Shown here piece after piece: positions 8,886 to 18,053 of a DNA stretch of 64,000 bases. Every line of letters begins with the position of its first letter. Within the stretch, counting starts at the first letter, position 1. The DNA comes from Chromohalobacter sp. 11-W (GTDB lineage Bacteria > Pseudomonadota > Gammaproteobacteria > Pseudomonadales > Halomonadaceae), in the NCBI RefSeq assembly GCF_029889905.1, contig NZ_JARANZ010000001.1, positions 372,001-436,000 of the forward strand, given 5' to 3'. The translations under genes and the position numbers were made by a program. Under the pieces are notes generated by a model. It was not told the DNA's origin, did not search any database, and saw only the letters and a list, made by a program, of their open reading frames with translations.

Positions 8886-9773
8886 CTAGACGATATCCAG
8901 CGGCGGTTTGCGTGACGGCGCGGGGAAGGCGGCGTCCAGCCGCGCGAGGCTGGCGTGGTCCAGCGTGAGTCTCATGGCGGCGGCATTGGCTTCGACATGG
9001 GCGGGCTGCACGGCCTTGGGAATGGCGATAACGTCGCGCTGGTCGTTCACCGGGCGAATTGCCCATGCGAGAAGGACCTGTGCGGGGCTGACGCCGAACT
9101 CGTCGGCAATGGCGCGGACCTCGGGGTGCTCGAGCTCTCGCCCGCCCTGAGCCAAGGGGCAGTAGGCCATGGTCGGCAGGCCGTGTTCGCGCTGCCAGGG
9201 CAGCAGGCTATGTTCGATACCCCGCGAGCCGAGATGATAGAGCACCTGGTTGACGGTGCAGGCATCGCTACCGGGCAAGGCATGCAGGGCTTGCATGTCG
9301 TCGACGTCGAAGTTGGAGACGCCGTAGCGGCGAATCTTGCCTTGGGCTTGTAGATGCTCGAAGGCTTCCAGCGTTTCTTCCAAGGGCACGTTGCCGGGCC
9401 AGTGCAGTAGATACAGGTCCAGATGATCGGTACCCAAGCGTTTCAGGCTGCGCTCGCAGGCGGCGACGGCGTCGTGACGGCCGGCGTTCCACGGGTAGAC
9501 CTTGGAGACCACGAAGGCCTCGTCGCGACGCCCGCGCAGGGCCTCGCCGACGATTTCCTCGGCACCGCCGTCGGCGTACATCTCGGCGGTGTCGATCAGT
9601 GTCATGCCCAGGTCGAGGCCGTATTGCAGGGCGTGAACTTCGTCGCGGCGCGGGGCACGGTTCTCGCCCATGTGCCAGCTTCCCTGGCCGATGGCGGGCA
9701 ACGTGACGGCGGGTTCCCGGGTGGTGGCGGCGAGGGTGACGCTAGGCGTGTCGGGGGAAAGGAGTTTGACCAT
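8886..9773 (-). CDS. yeaE: Aldo/keto reductase (YeaE-like, methylglyoxal reductase)
   Basis: NADPH-dependent reductase of 295 residues. The protein tracks E. coli YeaE throughout: LPAIGQGSWHMGE, LIDTAEMYADGGAEEIVGEA with the catalytic Asp and Tyr, VSKVYPWNAG with the catalytic Lys, LLHWPG with the catalytic His, and NQVLYHLGSRGIE. The ATG at 9773 begins VKLLSPDTPS. A longer in-frame reading would run into the upstream regulatory region. It is divergent from the DUF1415 gene and convergent with the PaiB-like gene. Confidence 0.93.
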   Translation of the reverse strand: MVKLLSPDTPSVTLAATTREPAVTLPAIGQGSWHMGENRAPRRDEVHALQYGLDLGMTLIDTAEMYADGGAEEIVGEALRGRRDEAFVVSKVYPWNAGRHDAVAACERSLKRLGTDHLDLYLLHWPGNVPLEETLEAFEHLQAQGKIRRYGVSNFDVDDMQALHALPGSDACTVNQVLYHLGSRGIEHSLLPWQREHGLPTMAYCPLAQGGRELEHPEVRAIADEFGVSPAQVLLAWAIRPVNDQRDVIAIPKAVQPAHVEANAAAMRLTLDHASLARLDAAFPAPSRKPPLDIV

Positions 9774-9904
9774 ATCGCTGCCTCCCTGGCATTGGCATGA
9801 GGGGATAGTATGGGTGAATGCGAATACCTTCAGGGTGCGCTGACACGGAGAGCACGACAAGTCCGTTATACTGTCAGCCCTTTCTCGTTTCAGGATCGAT
9901 TCAC

Positions 9905-10504
9905 ATGTCCGAGCGTCCCCTGGATGCCGATATCATCGCCATGACCCGCGCCTGGGTCGCGAACTTCGTCGTGGCGCATGACGTTTGCCCCTTCGCCGGC
10001 CGCGAGGTGCGCCGTGACAGCCTGCGTTATGTCGTGGCGGGCGATGCCGACCCCGAGCGGCTTCTGCATACCTTGATCGAGGAATGTCAGCGGCTGGACG
10101 GCGAGCCGTCGATCGAAACCACGCTGATGATCCTGCCGGAGGGGTTGGCCGACTTCGACGATTATCTGGATCTGCTAGGCGTCGCCGAAGCGTTGCTAGA
10201 AGCGGAGGGGTACGCGGGAATATATCAGTTGGCGAGTTTTCATCCCGACTATGTCTTTGAGAACGAGGTCTTTGAGAACACTGACTTCGAGGGCGTCGCG
10301 GCCGACGATCCCGCCAATTACACCAATCGTTCGCCCTGGCCGATGTGGCATCTCCTGCGTGAGCGCAGTGTCGAAGCCGCCGTGGCGAATCATCCCGCGC
10401 CGGAGTCGATCCCCGAGGAAAATGTCGCATCCTTGCGTGAAATGGGCAGCGCTGCGCTGGCCGAGCAGTGGGCGGCGTGTCGTCGCGTGCGGGCGAGCGA
10501 TTGA
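9905..10504 (+). CDS. DUF1415 family protein
   Basis: A 199-residue cytosolic protein of the DUF1415 family, with the characteristic start AMTRAWVANFVVAHDVCPFA and later YQLASFHPDYVFE and DPANYTNRSPWPMWHLLRE segments. A conserved Cys (VCPFA) and His-Pro-Asp cluster suggest a catalytic or metal role, but no function is established for the family that I know of. It is alone in its orientation before osmC, 84 bases upstream. Confidence 0.88.
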   Translation: MSERPLDADIIAMTRAWVANFVVAHDVCPFAGREVRRDSLRYVVAGDADPERLLHTLIEECQRLDGEPSIETTLMILPEGLADFDDYLDLLGVAEALLEAEGYAGIYQLASFHPDYVFENEVFENTDFEGVAADDPANYTNRSPWPMWHLLRERSVEAAVANHPAPESIPEENVASLREMGSAALAEQWAACRRVRASD

Positions 10505-10588
10505 CCCCTTGCCCCCTTGAAGTCCACGACATCACCCACATGGACTATGGTGTAAGGGCATGACGCCCACTCACGAAAGGAGGCACGA

Positions 10589-11020
10589 ATGAGTATCGAG
10601 AAAACCGGTTCCGCCCATTGGCAAGGCAGTCTCAAGCGCGGCAAGGGGACGGTCTCCACTCAGAGCGGTGCGCTCAAGGACAATCCCTATGGTTTCAACA
10701 CGCGCTTCGAAGGCGAGCCGGGGACCAATCCCGAGGAATTGATCGCGGCATCCCACGCCAGTTGCTATTCGATGGCGCTGTCGATGATTCTGGGAGAGGC
10801 CGGACACGATCCCGACGATGTGCGTACCGAGGCGACCGTGACGCTGGACCAGGACGACAGTGGCTTCAAGATTACCAAGGTGCACCTCGTCACCCGTGCC
10901 AAGGTGCCGGGCATCGATCAATCAGGCTTCGAGGAATCGGCCAACAAGGCCAAGGAAGGCTGCCCAATCTCGCGCGTGCTGAATGCCGAGATCACGCTGG
11001 ATGCAACGCTCGAAAGCTGA
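10589..11020 (+). CDS. osmC: OsmC peroxiredoxin (organic hydroperoxide reductase)
   Basis: Thiol peroxidase of 143 residues. The two catalytic cysteines are in SHASCYSMAL (about residue 59) and EGCPISRVLNAEITL (about residue 124), the standard OsmC/Ohr spacing. The N-terminal GSAHWQGSLKRGKG and NPEELIAASHASC segments identify the OsmC branch rather than Ohr. An AAGGAGG ribosome binding site lies just before the ATG. The gene is monocistronic, followed by a stem-loop. Family members are induced by osmotic or stationary-phase stress in enterobacteria. Confidence 0.94.
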   Translation: MSIEKTGSAHWQGSLKRGKGTVSTQSGALKDNPYGFNTRFEGEPGTNPEELIAASHASCYSMALSMILGEAGHDPDDVRTEATVTLDQDDSGFKITKVHLVTRAKVPGIDQSGFEESANKAKEGCPISRVLNAEITLDATLES

Positions 11021-11048
11021 TAAAAGCTGAGAGCGGTATCGCTTCTCC

Positions 11049-11075
11049 GGGGCCGGCCTTGTGCCGGCTCTTTCA
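11049..11075 (+). terminator. Putative terminator of osmC
   Basis: A GC-rich hairpin with GCCGGC arms at 11052-11057 and 11063-11068, extended by flanking G/C pairs and followed by CTTTC, starts about 30 bases after the osmC stop. The T-run is weak, so termination may be inefficient. Confidence 0.45.
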
Positions 11076-11262
11076 TAGGCATCCCTTCCTTCGCGTCGTT
11101 GGTGCTTGACAACGTCGCCGATGCAGTCTTTCCGCGAATCTGTTAGCCTCCTATACGCTCGTCGGTCGGTACCTCCCGCCTTACTCAGGTATCGCGACGC
11201 TGGACGCAGCTGTTCGTCATATAACAGAACCAACGATCATTCGACGGAAGACCTCATTCATC

Positions 11263-12570
11263 ATGACTACTTCGCAAGAGACCGATGCGGCCTCGTCGCG
11301 CCCGCTGAATCGCCGCGACGTCAAGGTGCTGTCACTGTCCGCCCTGGGCGGCGCACTGGAGTTTTACGACTTCATCATCTTTGTGTATTTCGCGACGGTG
11401 GTGGGGCAGTTGTTCTTTCCCCCCGAGATGCCCGAATGGCTACGCCAGATCCAGACCTTCGGGATCTTCGCCGCCGGCTATCTGGCACGCCCGTTGGGCG
11501 GCATTATCATGGCGCACTTCGGCGACCTGCTGGGGCGCAAGAAGATGTTCACCCTGTCGATCTTCCTGATGGCGGTGCCGACGCTGTTGATCGGTTTGAT
11601 GCCGACCTACGACACCTTGGGCTATGCGGCGCCCCTGCTGCTGGTAGCGCTGCGTATCCTGCAAGGCGCCGCGGTGGGCGGTGAAGTGCCCGGCGCCTGG
11701 GTGTTCGTCACCGAGCACGTCAAGCGTCGCCATGTGGGTTTTGCCTGCGGCACGCTGTCCGCTGGCCTGGTGTCGGGGATCCTCATCGGCTCGCTGATGT
11801 CGGCGTTCATCAAGACCACTTACAGTGATGCGGAGTTGGCCGCGTACGCTTGGCGGATTCCGTTTCTGATCGGTGGTGTGTTCGGGCTGTTGGCCGTGTA
11901 TCTGCGTCGCTGGTTGCAGGAGACACCGGTGTTCGCCGAGATGCAGGAGAAGAAGGCGCTGGCCGAGGAGCTACCGGTCAAGAGTGTCTTGCGGAACCAC
12001 TTGCCGAGCGTGGTGCTGTCGATGGCCGTCACCTGGATTCTGACCGCCGCCGTCGTGGTGGTAATCCTGATGACGCCGAGCCTTCTGCAAAGCCGTTACG
12101 GACTGGATGCCTCGCTGGCCAATGTCTATGCCATCCTCGGCGTGGTGGTCGGGTGCCTGGCCTCGGGCTGGAGCGCGGACCGCTTCGGCAGCGGCCCTAC
12201 CATCATGCTTTGGGGGTTGCTGCTGGCGATCAGCTACTGGGCGATGATGACCACCATCGGCACGCATCCCGAGTGGCTGACGCCGCTTTACATCCTGTGC
12301 GGCTTCGCCGTGGGCATCGTCGGCGTGGTACCGACGATTGCCGTCAAGTCGTTCCCGGCGATGGTGCGCTTCACGGGGCTGTCGTTCTCGTACAATGTGG
12401 CTTATGCGATCTTCGGCGGTTTCACACCCATCGTGGTGTCGGTGTTGATGACCGTACATCCGATGTTTCCGGCGGTCTATGTTGCCGGGTTAGGCGGATT
12501 GGGCATCGTCATCGGGCTTTATCTGATGCGTGCGACGAGTGGTCGGCGACTGGCGGTCATGGCCTCATGA
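11263..12570 (+). CDS. MFS transporter, metabolite:H+ symporter (MHS, ProP-like) type
   Basis: A 435-residue inner-membrane protein with about 12 hydrophobic segments. The start LSALGGALEFYDFIIFVYFA and the loop motif AHFGDLLGRKKMF are typical of the metabolite:H+ symporter family that includes ProP and citrate or shikimate permeases. The LQGAAVGGEVPGAW segment in TM4-TM5 also fits. Substrate cannot be read from sequence; an organic acid or compatible solute is a family-level guess. A 243-base upstream gap carries its promoter. It converges on the amidotransferase gene. Confidence 0.88.
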   Translation: MTTSQETDAASSRPLNRRDVKVLSLSALGGALEFYDFIIFVYFATVVGQLFFPPEMPEWLRQIQTFGIFAAGYLARPLGGIIMAHFGDLLGRKKMFTLSIFLMAVPTLLIGLMPTYDTLGYAAPLLLVALRILQGAAVGGEVPGAWVFVTEHVKRRHVGFACGTLSAGLVSGILIGSLMSAFIKTTYSDAELAAYAWRIPFLIGGVFGLLAVYLRRWLQETPVFAEMQEKKALAEELPVKSVLRNHLPSVVLSMAVTWILTAAVVVVILMTPSLLQSRYGLDASLANVYAILGVVVGCLASGWSADRFGSGPTIMLWGLLLAISYWAMMTTIGTHPEWLTPLYILCGFAVGIVGVVPTIAVKSFPAMVRFTGLSFSYNVAYAIFGGFTPIVVSVLMTVHPMFPAVYVAGLGGLGIVIGLYLMRATSGRRLAVMAS

Positions 12571-12608
12571 GCCGCTGAAAAGTACTCAACGAAAGCCGCA
12601 CGCAGATC

Positions 12609-12638
12609 ACGACGCCCCGCTATCATGCGGGGCGTCGT
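12609..12638. terminator. Perfect 12-bp stem-loop between convergent genes
   Basis: ACGACGCCCCGC at 12609-12620 pairs perfectly with 12627-12638 around a six-base TATCAT loop. It lies between the MFS gene and the convergent amidotransferase gene. Neither side has a real T-run, so a bidirectional terminator or 3'-end protector is inferred from its position. Confidence 0.55.
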
Positions 12639-12667
12639 CGTGTGGGAAGGTCAGCGTTGTAAAGAGC

Positions 12668-13336
12668 TCAATGCTGGCGCGCGGCGTCGACGAGGCCACG
12701 AATCAGTCGCTGCTGAGGGCGATTGAAGATGAGGAATTCGGGATGCCACTGTACGCCGACCAGATAGGGGCATTCGGGTGCCTCGATGGCCTGGATCAGG
12801 CCGTCGCGGTCGCGTGCCACCACGTGAAGGGTTTCGCCGAGTCGATCCACTGCCTGGTGATGCAGGCTATTGACGCGACAGCGCGAGACGCCGAGTAGGG
12901 TATGCAAGCGGCTCCCGGTGGCGATGTCGACCTGCTTGCGAGGCAGCACGGTGCGCTGGCGGCGCACATGATCGTAGGTGGTATAGATATCGCCGATCAG
13001 GGTGCCGCCGCAGTGCACGTTGATGATCTGCGCGCCTCGGCAGATGCCTAGCACGGGCAACTGCTGGGGCAGAAAGCGCTCGAGCAGAGCGAGCTCCAGC
13101 CGGTCGCGTGCCGGGTCGACGCGCACGTCGAGTCGCATTTCTCCGCCGTAGAGCTGGGCGCCGATGTCGTCGCCACCGCCGATCATCAATCCCGACAGCC
13201 CTTCGGGAATCTCGCGCGAGGGCGATAGCCGCACTGGTTGGCCGCCGGCACGCCACACGGCCAGCCGGTCGCATGCCCATGCCAGGAAGCTCTTGTGGTC
13301 CGAGGTGGTGATGCCGATCAGCGGTCGTGAACTCAT
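12668..13336 (-). CDS. Class I glutamine amidotransferase-like hydrolase (peptidase C26, PuuD-like)
   Basis: A 222-residue gamma-glutamyl hydrolase-type protein. The nucleophile Cys is in GICRGAQIINV, and the His-Glu pair is in GVQWHPEF. LMIGGGDDIGAQLY is the usual C26 active-site loop. The start at 13336 overlaps the stop of the upstream amidoligase gene (ATGA), so the two are coupled. PuuD from putrescine catabolism is in the same family, but this gene sits far from the polyamine block. Its likely job is to hydrolyse, or supply ammonia for, an amide bond made by the neighbouring amidoligase. Confidence 0.9.
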   Translation of the reverse strand: MSSRPLIGITTSDHKSFLAWACDRLAVWRAGGQPVRLSPSREIPEGLSGLMIGGGDDIGAQLYGGEMRLDVRVDPARDRLELALLERFLPQQLPVLGICRGAQIINVHCGGTLIGDIYTTYDHVRRQRTVLPRKQVDIATGSRLHTLLGVSRCRVNSLHHQAVDRLGETLHVVARDRDGLIQAIEAPECPYLVGVQWHPEFLIFNRPQQRLIRGLVDAARQH

Positions 13337-14337
13337 TTCTCGACCCAGCGTTTCAGTTTGTCCCGCCATTGCCCCATCGTCGATTGCGTATGGTGGGCGC
13401 GATAAGCCTGCATCTGAGTACGCAGACTGTGCGGGTCGGCGGCGAGGCGTTCGACCGTTACCCAGCGGTTCCATTCCGTGACGCTGCCCCAGTCGAGCGT
13501 GTCGAGCTGGGCGTTGGGCAGACGATAGTGAAAGGTGGGGCGCGGCTTGACCAGGCTTTCCTGGAGCAAGGGATGCGCGGCCTCGGGCGCGAGGTGGGCG
13601 AACAAGGGGCACATGTCGAGTTCCCGGTTGCGCGTCGGGTTGTCGCGTAGGTAATCGCTGATCAACTGTGCCTGTGTCGGCTCGTAATCAGGGTCGAGAA
13701 CCTTCAAGGCATAGGCTTTGGGAAAGGGGTTGGTATGCGGCAGTATCTCGCGCGTGATGTCGACCCGGATCTGATCGCGCAGCCAGGCGGCGAGGATGAT
13801 ATAGGCCTGCAGATGCGCAAGGACGCTCGGCGTATCGGTCGCGGGGACTTCGGGGTTGAGATGCAGCCCGAAACCATAGAAGACGCTGGCATCGGTGCCT
13901 TCTGCGCCATGCCGGCGCAAGGCTTCGAAGAGTCGGTCGAACTCGCCGAGTTCCGACCATGGAATCGGCGGCGAGACGATTTCGGTGGGCACCAGGCCGG
14001 CGACCATTTCGCCGAGCCACTCGCGCGAACGCTGATGGAACTCCACGCGCCATTCGCGTCCCGCTGACGCCGCCTGCCCGGGCGCCATCCTGTTAGCCTT
14101 CATGACCGCGTCGTCGGGATGGACGTACTTGCTGTCCAGCTCGATGGTGAACTTACCCCAGGGCGTGTCCTCGACACTCATGCGGTGGGGGCTCCTGTGC
14201 ACAATGTCGCCACCGAAGCAGTCGGCGACCAGCCGCGCGGCGGTGTCGGGCATGATGCCGGCGAATTCGATTTCCACGCCGACCCGCCGTGGGCGTCCCT
14301 CGGCGGTATTCGGGTAGGGAGGCGGCAATGGCTGCAC
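13333..14337 (-). CDS. Amidoligase family protein (glutamine synthetase/GCS-like fold)
   Basis: A 334-residue protein of the COOH-NH2 amidoligase family related to glutamine synthetase and glutamate-cysteine ligase. Visible motifs are RRVGVEIEFAG near the N-terminus (acidic metal-binding strand), FTIELDSKYV, FGLHLNPEV and a late PRPTFHYRLPN. No substrate is known. I prefer the GTG at 14337, with AGGAG seven bases upstream, over the ATG at 14385 that lacks a ribosome binding site. It is coupled to the downstream C26 amidotransferase. Comparative genomics has predicted such pairs to make amide-linked metabolites or peptide tags. Confidence 0.85.
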   Translation of the reverse strand: MQPLPPPYPNTAEGRPRRVGVEIEFAGIMPDTAARLVADCFGGDIVHRSPHRMSVEDTPWGKFTIELDSKYVHPDDAVMKANRMAPGQAASAGREWRVEFHQRSREWLGEMVAGLVPTEIVSPPIPWSELGEFDRLFEALRRHGAEGTDASVFYGFGLHLNPEVPATDTPSVLAHLQAYIILAAWLRDQIRVDITREILPHTNPFPKAYALKVLDPDYEPTQAQLISDYLRDNPTRNRELDMCPLFAHLAPEAAHPLLQESLVKPRPTFHYRLPNAQLDTLDWGSVTEWNRWVTVERLAADPHSLRTQMQAYRAHHTQSTMGQWRDKLKRWVEK

Positions 14338-14481
14338 GGATGACTCCTCGCGGAATTCGCGGTGCCGGTGAATGAAAGGGCACATGAGCCCGATAGGTTA
14401 ACATTGCCGATGGGCGAAGATGTAACCCGGCTCCTAGCCGGGGCATCTGGATATTGGGGGCTCAGCGGTCTCATCGCGTGC

Positions 14482-15762
14482 TCAAGTAGTGTGGCACTCG
14501 AAAAACCAGTGCTTCATGGCACCGGTAATTTGGCGCAAGTCGTGCCTCGAGGTGATGTAGGCCGGCATGGTGTATAGCCAGCGACCGAAGGGACGCAGCC
14601 ACACGCCTCGGGATCGGGCGAAGTCGGCCACGCCTTTGAGCGCCTCGGCATCGTGGACCTCGATCACCGCAGTGGCGCCCAGCACGCGCACGTCGGCCAC
14701 GTCCGGGTGCGCGCGCAGCTCCGCATCGTCGAGCAGTTCCTCGCGCAGCACGCCGTTCAGCGCCTGAATGCGGCCCAGGTAGTCGTCTTCCTCGAACACC
14801 GCCAGGCTCTCCAGCGCGACGCGACAGGCCAGCGGATTACCCATGAAGGTGGGGCCGTGCATGAAGGCGTGCAGCTCGCTGTCGCCGATGAATGCGTCGT
14901 GTACACGGTCGGTGGCCAGCGTCGCGGCGTGGCCCAGGTAGCCGCCGGTGAGGCCCTTGGAGAGCACCATGATGTCCGGCGTCACGTCGGCGTGGTCGGC
15001 GGCGAACATCCTGCCGGTGCGGCCGAAGCCGGTGGCCACCTCGTCGAACACCAGCAGCACGTCGAACTCGTCGCACAGCTTCCGGGCGCCACGCAGATAG
15101 TGGGGCGAGGTCATGTTGAGCCCGCCGGCTGCCTGTAGCAGCGGCTCCATCAGCAGCGCGCCGATCTCGTGATGGTTGGCCTCCAGCACGCCGCGCAGGG
15201 CGTCGAGGTCGGGCTGCACCTCGTCGCGGCTGGCGTCGAAGCCGGCGGTGGGCGCGGGCGCGAAGCGATGCTGTGGCAGGAGCCCGGCGAACAGCGAATG
15301 CATGCCTTCTTCGGGATCGCACACCGCCATGCACCCGGCGGTGTCGCCGTGGTAGGCCTTCATCAGGGACAGCATGCGATGCTTGCCTGGCTTGCCGCGC
15401 AGGTAGTGGTACTGCACCGCCATTTTCATCGCCACTTCCATGCCCACCGAGCCGCTGTCGGAGAAGAACACGTGGTTCAGGCCTGCCGGCGTGATGCGTA
15501 CCAATTCCCGGGCCAGGCGATCGGCCGGCGCGTGGGTCAGTCCGCCGAGCATCACATGGCAGAGTTCCTCGGCCTGCTGCTGGATGGCGCGCACCAGGCG
15601 GGGATGACGATAGCCGTGGATCATGCACCACCAGGAGCAGGTGGCATCCAGCAAGGACTCGCCGCTTTCCAGAGTGAAGCGGGGCCCCTCGCCGCCGACC
15701 ACCTTGGGTGATGGCGCCTGGGTCTTGAGATGGGCATAGGGGTGCCAAACGGGGGAGGTCAT
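14482..15762 (-). CDS. bioA: Adenosylmethionine-8-amino-7-oxononanoate aminotransferase
   Basis: PLP enzyme converting 7-keto-8-aminopelargonate to 7,8-diaminopelargonate. Class III aminotransferase features are VWHPYAHLKTQ and LLDATCSWWCMIHGYRHP at the N-terminus, LVFDEVATGFGRTG, and the PLP lysine in LSKGLTGGYLG. The ATG at 15762 has GAGGAA upstream; longer in-frame starts lack one. It is the last gene of the biotin operon, 62 bases after bioD. In E. coli bioA is instead divergent from bioBFCD. Confidence 0.96.
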   Translation of the reverse strand: MTSPVWHPYAHLKTQAPSPKVVGGEGPRFTLESGESLLDATCSWWCMIHGYRHPRLVRAIQQQAEELCHVMLGGLTHAPADRLARELVRITPAGLNHVFFSDSGSVGMEVAMKMAVQYHYLRGKPGKHRMLSLMKAYHGDTAGCMAVCDPEEGMHSLFAGLLPQHRFAPAPTAGFDASRDEVQPDLDALRGVLEANHHEIGALLMEPLLQAAGGLNMTSPHYLRGARKLCDEFDVLLVFDEVATGFGRTGRMFAADHADVTPDIMVLSKGLTGGYLGHAATLATDRVHDAFIGDSELHAFMHGPTFMGNPLACRVALESLAVFEEDDYLGRIQALNGVLREELLDDAELRAHPDVADVRVLGATAVIEVHDAEALKGVADFARSRGVWLRPFGRWLYTMPAYITSRHDLRQITGAMKHWFFECHTT

Positions 15763-15824
15763 CGGGGTTCCTCGCATGTAAATCGCATGTCGGTGGCGTG
15801 GGTGTCCGCTGATGCTGTTGATGC

Positions 15825-16526
15825 TCAAGCGTCGCCGGGCAGCGCCAGGTAATCGGCGGCGGCCGCTGCTCGCGCCGCCGGCGTGTCGGCGACCAGGCGC
15901 GGCACGATGCCGAGACAGGGCGCGTCCAGAGTGCGCTCGAGAGTTGCCAGGTTGTCGCGATAGCAGGCCGCGTCGAAGGACAGGCCCGGGTCGATCAGGT
16001 TGCCGACCCAGCCGACCAGTGGCAGGCCGTCGGTGCGGATCGCCTCGGCGCTGAGCCGGGCGTGGTTCAGGCAGCCGAGCTTGAGACCCACGACCAGGAT
16101 CACCGGCAGATCGAGTCGCACCGCCAGGCCAGCGAGGTCCTCGGTATCGTTGAGCGGCACACGCCAGCCGCCGGCGCCCTCGATTAGCGTCAGGTCGCGC
16201 TTCTCGGCCAACGGTTCGGCGACGTGCTCGATCAGGGCGTCGAGGGTGGGTATCTTGCCGGCCCGACGGGCGGCCAGATGCGGGGCAACGGCCGGTGCAT
16301 AGGCGTAGGGGTTGATGGTGGTGTAGGCGGTGGCAGGCTCGCTCTGGGCCTGCAAGGTCAGGGCGTCGATGTTGCGCAACCCCCGAGGCGTGTTGTCACA
16401 GCCGGAAGCCACGGGCTTGAGCCCCAGGGTGGTCAGGTCGCGGCGGCGGGCCAGCGCCAGCAGGCCGCTGGCTACCAGCGTCTTGCCGGCGTCGGTGTCG
16501 GTGCCGGTCACGAAATAAGCGGTCAT
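15825..16526 (-). CDS. bioD: Dethiobiotin synthetase
   Basis: ATP-dependent carboxylase closing the ureido ring of dethiobiotin. The 233-residue protein has the P-loop GTDTDAGKT at residues 8-16, KPVASG, EGAGGWRVPL and LVVGLKLGCLNHA motifs of BioD. It starts one base after the bioC stop, and bioA follows 62 bases later. Confidence 0.96.
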   Translation of the reverse strand: MTAYFVTGTDTDAGKTLVASGLLALARRRDLTTLGLKPVASGCDNTPRGLRNIDALTLQAQSEPATAYTTINPYAYAPAVAPHLAARRAGKIPTLDALIEHVAEPLAEKRDLTLIEGAGGWRVPLNDTEDLAGLAVRLDLPVILVVGLKLGCLNHARLSAEAIRTDGLPLVGWVGNLIDPGLSFDAACYRDNLATLERTLDAPCLGIVPRLVADTPAARAAAAADYLALPGDA

Positions 16527-16527
16527 T

Positions 16528-17328
16528 TCAGCGTTCCAGATCGAGCGTCAGAAGGTGATAGGTCACGGGGAGGCCGGGAGCTTCGCGCAGTGTCTCGTAA
16601 CGCTGCCTGGCCCGTGCCAGATCGCTGCGGGTCAGCAGCTTGCCGGGACGCGCCACTTGGGCGCCGACGCCCTTGATAGAGGCCATCACGGCCGAGAGGT
16701 CGGGATAGTGGAAGCGCTCGGTACGTGCCGTGACCTCGACCCGGCGGAAGCCGGCTCCGTGGGCCGCCCGGCGATGGCGGGCCGCGTCGCGAAATTCGAG
16801 CAGCGCGGCGGGTCGCGTCCAGGCGTGGCCAACCTCGGCCAGGGTGCCCGGCGCCAGGGTGTTGAGCAGGGCGCGTCCTCCCGGCCTCAGCACCCGGCGA
16901 ATTTCGCTGAGTACCCGGTCGAGGTCCGGGCACCACTGGATCGCCAGGTTGGAGACGACGAGGTCGAAGCTGGTGTCGGCGTGGGGCAACATGGCGGCGT
17001 CGCCGCATACCCAACGGATCGCTTCAGGATGGCGTCGACGCGCCTCGGCGAGCATCCCCGGTGCCAAGTCGAGACCTTCGATTCGACGGTGGTCGGGGTA
17101 ATGGCGTGCCAGTCGGGCGGTGAGTTCCCCAGGACCGCAGCCCAAGTCCAGGATGCACTCGGCCTGGCTGGGCAGGTGGGTCAGCAGGTGCTCACTCATG
17201 GCGTGTTGGGCGGTGGCACGGCGCACGTAATGCGGCGCGGCGCGGGAAAAGGCATGCGCGACTCGGGTGCGCCACTCGGTGGCCTCGTCGTGTTCGGCCG
17301 GCTCGACGGCGCTCGGAGCGGTATTCAT
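16528..17328 (-). CDS. bioC: Malonyl-ACP O-methyltransferase
   Basis: SAM-dependent methyltransferase that starts pimelate synthesis by methylating malonyl-ACP. The 266-residue protein has the SAM motif I ILDLGCGPGELTARLA, acidic motif II IEGLDLAPGML, and the BioC-typical FDLVVSNLAIQWCPDL. A BioC-like N-terminus (VAHAFSRAAPHYV) is present. The start overlaps the bioH stop by four bases. Presence of BioC with BioH defines the BioC-BioH pimelate route. Confidence 0.94.
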   Translation of the reverse strand: MNTAPSAVEPAEHDEATEWRTRVAHAFSRAAPHYVRRATAQHAMSEHLLTHLPSQAECILDLGCGPGELTARLARHYPDHRRIEGLDLAPGMLAEARRRHPEAIRWVCGDAAMLPHADTSFDLVVSNLAIQWCPDLDRVLSEIRRVLRPGGRALLNTLAPGTLAEVGHAWTRPAALLEFRDAARHRRAAHGAGFRRVEVTARTERFHYPDLSAVMASIKGVGAQVARPGKLLTRSDLARARQRYETLREAPGLPVTYHLLTLDLER

Positions 17329-18053
17329 GGTCTCGCTCCCGAGCGGACGGCGATGCCTGATAATAACGCCGCCAACTGCTGTGGTTGGCTGAGCAACGGG
17401 CAGTGCCCCGCGTCCTCGATACGTTGATCGGCGCCCGCGAGAACGTCTGGGGCCAGCAAGGGATCGCGTGTGCCGACCAGACGATGTACCGGGCAGGAGG
17501 CGGCGGCAAGGCGTGAAGTGTTGTCGAGCGTGGCGAGCTGCTCGAGGCCTGCGGCCAGCGTGGCCGGCGAGGTTGGGACGTCGTCGCCTAGAATCGCACG
17601 CAGCCGGCGATGGGCGCTCCTGGGGGAGGGTTCTCCGCCTAGTTGCCAGCGCAGGAAGCGGGCGTGCGCAGCCTCCGGATGGCGCTGGAAGGCGTCGCGG
17701 AAGTTGGCCAAGTCGGCTTCGCTGACGCCTTGCGGATGAGGGAAGCGCTCGCCGATCCCCAGCAACACCAGGGCACGGGGCGGGGGCAGCCGGTCGATCA
17801 GGGCACCGGCCAGTAGACCGCCCAGCGACCAGCCGACCCAGACGGCGTCACTGGGCATCGCATCCGCCATGGTGTCGGCCAGTTCGTCCAGCGAGGCGGG
17901 ATCGTCGGGCGTGGCGCGACCGCCATAGCCCGGCCAGTCCGGCGTCTCGACGTCGACTTCCGTCGACCAGTATCCGTCGAGTGCTTGCCAGAGGCGGGCG
18001 TCGCAGCCCCAGCCGGAGAGCAGCACCAGTCGAGGGGGCGTCGATTCGCTCAT
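17325..18053 (-). CDS. bioH: Pimeloyl-ACP methyl ester carboxylesterase
   Basis: Alpha/beta hydrolase of 242 residues that removes the methyl ester at the end of pimelate synthesis. The nucleophile elbow is GWSLGG, the oxyanion region LLSGWGCDARLWQ, the catalytic Asp in VGTRDPLLAP and the His in DAGHCPLLSQP. It overlaps bioF and bioC by four bases on either side. In E. coli bioH lies outside the bio locus, so its inclusion here is tidy evidence for its role. Confidence 0.94.
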   Translation of the reverse strand: MSESTPPRLVLLSGWGCDARLWQALDGYWSTEVDVETPDWPGYGGRATPDDPASLDELADTMADAMPSDAVWVGWSLGGLLAGALIDRLPPPRALVLLGIGERFPHPQGVSEADLANFRDAFQRHPEAAHARFLRWQLGGEPSPRSAHRRLRAILGDDVPTSPATLAAGLEQLATLDNTSRLAAASCPVHRLVGTRDPLLAPDVLAGADQRIEDAGHCPLLSQPQQLAALLSGIAVRSGARP

